From the NCBI RefSeq assembly GCF_024808255.1, contig NZ_JANTYS010000006.1, positions 248,001 through 312,000 of the forward strand: a stretch of DNA of 64,000 bases. Direction: 5' to 3'. The translations under genes and the position numbers were made by a program. Position 1 is the stretch's first letter. The number at the start of each line of letters is the position of its first letter. The notes beneath the pieces are model-generated. The model worked only from the letters and a program-made list of their open reading frames with translations, was not told the origin of the DNA and did not search any database. Of the stretch, positions 61,691-64,000 are shown in pieces. Source of the DNA: Mucilaginibacter dorajii (lineage in GTDB: Bacteria > Bacteroidota > Bacteroidia > Sphingobacteriales > Sphingobacteriaceae).

Positions 61691-61696
61691 AAGATC

Positions 61697-63178
61697 ATGA
61701 AATCAAAAATATCATTATATATTGGTGTAGGTTTGTTGTTGTTCGGTAGCGCCTGCAAAAAGGCGCTCGATTTAAAACAGCAGGGCGTTTATACATCTGA
61801 CAACTACTTCCGTAACGAAACCGACGCGGTAACCGCGGTGAGCGGTATTTATAGCCTTTTAGAGGAAGAAGATTACATTGGCCATGCCGAGTGTACTTTT
61901 GATACCCCATCTGATGATTACTGGCGCTCTGGCGACCACGGCGAGGACGAAGCTATTGAAAACTTAACCTACGATGCTTCAAACGCAGCTATAAGGTACC
62001 CCTACAAATGGAGATACGAAGAAATTAACCGCTCAACCAACTGTATCATCAACATTCCTAAAATAACCGCTATATCTGCCGATGTTAAGAACCGCAGCAT
62101 GGGCGAGGCTTATTTTTTAAGGGCATTTGGTTACTGGCGCATGATGCTTATTCATGGCGATGCCCCAATTATTACCGAGGATGATTATGCCAAGCAATTA
62201 TTTAACGTTCCCAAATCGCCTATCGAAGAGGTACGTAAACAAATTGAATCGGACCTTTTAAAAGCGGTCGACCTGCTGCCCGAAAGCTATCTCAGTACCG
62301 GTCCTGATCGTGGGCGTGTAAGCAAAGGTACGGCACTTGGCTTGCTAACTAAACTGTACATGTACTGGGAAAAATTGCCTCAAGCTATTGCTACCGGGCA
62401 AAAAGTGATCTCGAACCCGGCATATGCATTGGCAGCCAATTACGCCGATAACTTTACCCGGGCTAATGAAAACAGCACCGAGTTATTATTTTCAATACAA
62501 GCATTACAAAGTGTGGTTCAAAACGATTTTACAGTGTATTATATACCTCGTTCATGGCAGGGTTACGGCTTTAGCCAGCCATTGCAAGGTTTGGCCAATG
62601 AGTTTGAAGCCAATGATACCCGTAAAGCAGCAACCTTGCTAAGCGTAGGTGATAAAGTTGACCTTGGCGATGGTAAAGGGTTGACCACCTTCACCGCCGA
62701 TCTATCGGCTACGGGTTTTGCTTTTAAAAAGTACGCGGTGTTCAATACTACTGCAGCCGGTGGTGGAGTAGATCATTCGTTTGCTGTACCGTTGATGCGT
62801 TCGGCAGATATTTACCTATTGGTGGCCGAGGCTTTGATTCGTACACAAGGTGCAGGCGCGGGCGACGCGTTGATCAACCAGATCCGTCACCGGGCTTCAC
62901 CTTTGTTAAAACCGGTTGTTGGTGCAGGTATGACACAACTGATCCACGAACGCCGTGTTGAACTGGCCGGTGAAGGCGAGCGTCACCAGGACCTAATGCG
63001 TTGGGATAAAGACAAAATTGTTGATATAGCTGCTATATACGCGCTGCCGGTTTCAAAGGCACCAATTGATCAGTCGAAAACAGTAACCTTCCAACGCCCT
63101 AAAAATTATTACTTCCCGCTGCCACAGGTGGAAATTGATAAGAGTAAAGGTGTGCTGGTACAAAACCCTAATTTTTAA
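61697..63178 (+). CDS. RagB/SusD-family outer-membrane lipoprotein
   Basis: A 493-residue SusD homologue. The lipobox is FGSAC (Cys20). The family motif GEAYFLRAFGYWRMMLIHGDAPII lies near residue 135, and the C-terminal half has SADIYLLVAEALIRTQGAG and HERRVELAGEGERHQDLMRW. It caps the STN-SusC barrel. The start is 6 bases after the SusC stop, so the two are coupled. The following gene is a GH89-like glycosidase after a repeat-filled gap of 459 bases. Confidence 0.95.
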   Translation: MKSKISLYIGVGLLLFGSACKKALDLKQQGVYTSDNYFRNETDAVTAVSGIYSLLEEEDYIGHAECTFDTPSDDYWRSGDHGEDEAIENLTYDASNAAIRYPYKWRYEEINRSTNCIINIPKITAISADVKNRSMGEAYFLRAFGYWRMMLIHGDAPIITEDDYAKQLFNVPKSPIEEVRKQIESDLLKAVDLLPESYLSTGPDRGRVSKGTALGLLTKLYMYWEKLPQAIATGQKVISNPAYALAANYADNFTRANENSTELLFSIQALQSVVQNDFTVYYIPRSWQGYGFSQPLQGLANEFEANDTRKAATLLSVGDKVDLGDGKGLTTFTADLSATGFAFKKYAVFNTTAAGGGVDHSFAVPLMRSADIYLLVAEALIRTQGAGAGDALINQIRHRASPLLKPVVGAGMTQLIHERRVELAGEGERHQDLMRWDKDKIVDIAAIYALPVSKAPIDQSKTVTFQRPKNYYFPLPQVEIDKSKGVLVQNPNF

Positions 63179-63195
63179 CAATAAATAAATAATTT

Positions 63196-63251
63196 GCCGG
63201 CAACCGAATAACCTCTATTAAAAAATAGTCTATTTGGTTTGCCGGCTTTTA
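63196..63251 (+). terminator. Terminator after the second SusD-like gene
   Basis: GCCGGCAACC on the left pairs with GGTTTGCCGGC on the right (one bulge), with about 30 bases between, followed by TTTTATA. The gap to the next gene holds repeats, so the Sus genes probably form a separate transcript. Confidence 0.6.
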
Positions 63252-63260
63252 TATTTATTA

Positions 63261-63552
63261 TGTCATTGCGAGTTTTGAAATCCGGCGGACAGTGAAGATG
63301 GATATGACGATTAAAAGCGAGGGCGTGTGCGAATCCCCTCTTGAGAGGGGCGGAGGGGTGTGTTGTGCATGCGATAAAACGTGGGCTAAACACACCCCTG
63401 CCATCGCTCGCTCCGGCGCGCCCCATCTCAAGAGGGGATTTTAAAAGCAACCATTCAAAGAATCCGTCTTGTGTAGGAACGAAGCAATCTCGTAACTATG
63501 CTTGTTCGCCCTGTAGGACTACGAGATTGCCGCGCTTCGCTCGCAATGACAT
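63261..63552. repeat. Second copy of the GTCATTGCGAG palindromic element, split by an insertion
   Basis: The outer left arm (TGTCATTGCGAG, 63261-63272) and the rest of the left arm (GGAACGAAGCAATCTCGTA, 63476-63494) are separated by about 203 bases; the right arm is at 63520-63550. Joined, the halves match the intact copy at 32531-32615. The inserted stretch contains another inverted-repeat element (63332-63440), so this is a nested repeat. Confidence 0.7.
63332..63440. repeat. MITE-like element with 15-base terminal inverted repeats
   Basis: AATCCCCTCTTGAGA (63332-63346) and its exact complement (63426-63440) bound a 109-base unit. Internal arms AGGGGTGTGTT (63354-63364) and AACACACCCCT (63389-63399) are also exact complements. 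No open frame. It resembles short dispersed elements found between genes in Bacteroidota (recalled). It lies within the split GTCATTGCGAG element. Confidence 0.75.
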
Positions 63553-63637
63553 AATTTTATGATACGTAATGCATAAGGTGAAACACATGCAACAACGTTT
63601 TTAATTTTTAAATAATTCCAAAGCAGATAATACATTG

Positions 63638-64000
63638 ATGAGAAAGTGGTTGTTTATTTTTATGGTAGCGGCGTTTGGCTTAAAGGCAAATGCGCAGGTT
63701 GATCAGCAGGCTTCAATAAGCTTTATAAACCGGGTAATACCGGGTAAGGCCGGGGCTTTTGTAATTGAAGCTATCCCGCAGGAAAACGGTAAAGATGTTT
63801 TTGAGCTGAGCAGCAAGGATGGGAAGATCATTCTGAGAGGCAACAATGGCCTTTCCATTTCATCGGCACTAAATTATTACTTGAAGACCTATTGCCTTTG
63901 CGATATTGGCTGGAATGGTACCAACTTAAACCTGCCCGTCACCTTACCCATGGTAAACGGCACTATTCATAAAAATACGCCCTATCAATATCGGTATTAC
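63638..64000 (+). CDS. Alpha-N-acetylglucosaminidase-like protein (GH89), N-terminal part
   Basis: The first 121 residues are visible; the gene continues beyond the window. A signal peptide (1-20, ending ANAQ) is followed by an N-terminal domain typical of NAGLU/GH89 enzymes: VFELSSKDGKIILRGNNGLS, then the ALNYYLKTYCLCDIGWNGTNLNLP segment. GH89 enzymes release terminal alpha-linked GlcNAc from glycans. The catalytic domain lies outside the window. Position after the STN-SusC/SusD pair suggests that this locus uses GlcNAc-capped glycans. ATG 63638 is the first codon before the signal peptide. Confidence 0.8.
   Translation, partial: MRKWLFIFMVAAFGLKANAQVDQQASISFINRVIPGKAGAFVIEAIPQENGKDVFELSSKDGKIILRGNNGLSISSALNYYLKTYCLCDIGWNGTNLNLPVTLPMVNGTIHKNTPYQYRYY

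Overview
The window looks like chromosomal DNA of a Bacteroidota bacterium, most likely Sphingobacteriaceae (Mucilaginibacter/Pedobacter-like). The evidence is two SusC/SusD outer-membrane nutrient systems, a FecI-type sigma factor with its FecR anti-sigma, an LptD-like barrel protein, several promoters of the Bacteroidota form TTG-N18..21-TAnnTTTG, sparse Shine-Dalgarno sequences and moderate GC. No plasmid, phage or intact insertion sequence was recognised, and there is no CRISPR array.

Layout. 1-3750: the tail of a secreted protein, then a same-strand cluster of a class-C beta-lactamase-fold hydrolase, a cupin, a SnoaL-like protein and a membrane protein. 4334-14488: a tight three-gene cassette of an outer-membrane barrel, a 2145-residue secreted protein and a fibronectin-III-like protein. 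15001-17877: an SDR dehydrogenase, an MFS exporter and a Crp/Fnr regulator, preceded by a perfect FNR-type palindrome. 18137-21872: tRNA-Ser(UGA), then a minus-strand envelope operon (PASTA protein, rhodanese, MltG, thioesterase, YihY-type membrane protein). 22223-41000: mostly housekeeping genes (ddl, an ABC pair, rpsO, pnp, rpe, serC, serA, a beta-CASP nuclease-like protein, an MsbA-like exporter, a SAM hydrolase, a PhoH protein, purC, a STAS protein, rnz). 41054-48860: envelope and central metabolism (MCE/MlaD protein, amidase, LptD-like protein, CinA, 2-oxoacid dehydrogenase E2). 49023-64000: two polysaccharide-utilisation loci back to back. The first (minus strand) is SusC-SusD-SusE with a divergent esterase carrying a glycan-binding-like N-terminal domain. 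The second (plus strand) is sigma, anti-sigma, STN-SusC, SusD, then the start of a GH89 alpha-N-acetylglucosaminidase.

How the genes work together. The envelope genes (ddl, MltG, amidase, LptD-like, MCE, MsbA-like) serve peptidoglycan and outer-membrane assembly. The two Sus systems import oligosaccharides. The second appears to use trans-envelope signalling from its STN-bearing SusC through FecR to the sigma factor, and it probably handles GlcNAc-terminated glycans.

The most unusual signal lies between genes. From about 21.9 to 41.1 kb, at least eight intergenic gaps hold arrays of short words repeated with a strict 7-, 8- or 9-base period. The word differs from gap to gap. In four gaps the array is present as two inverted, in-register arms. 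I know of no description or function for these arrays. The giant-protein cassette is the best candidate for a little-characterised protein system.
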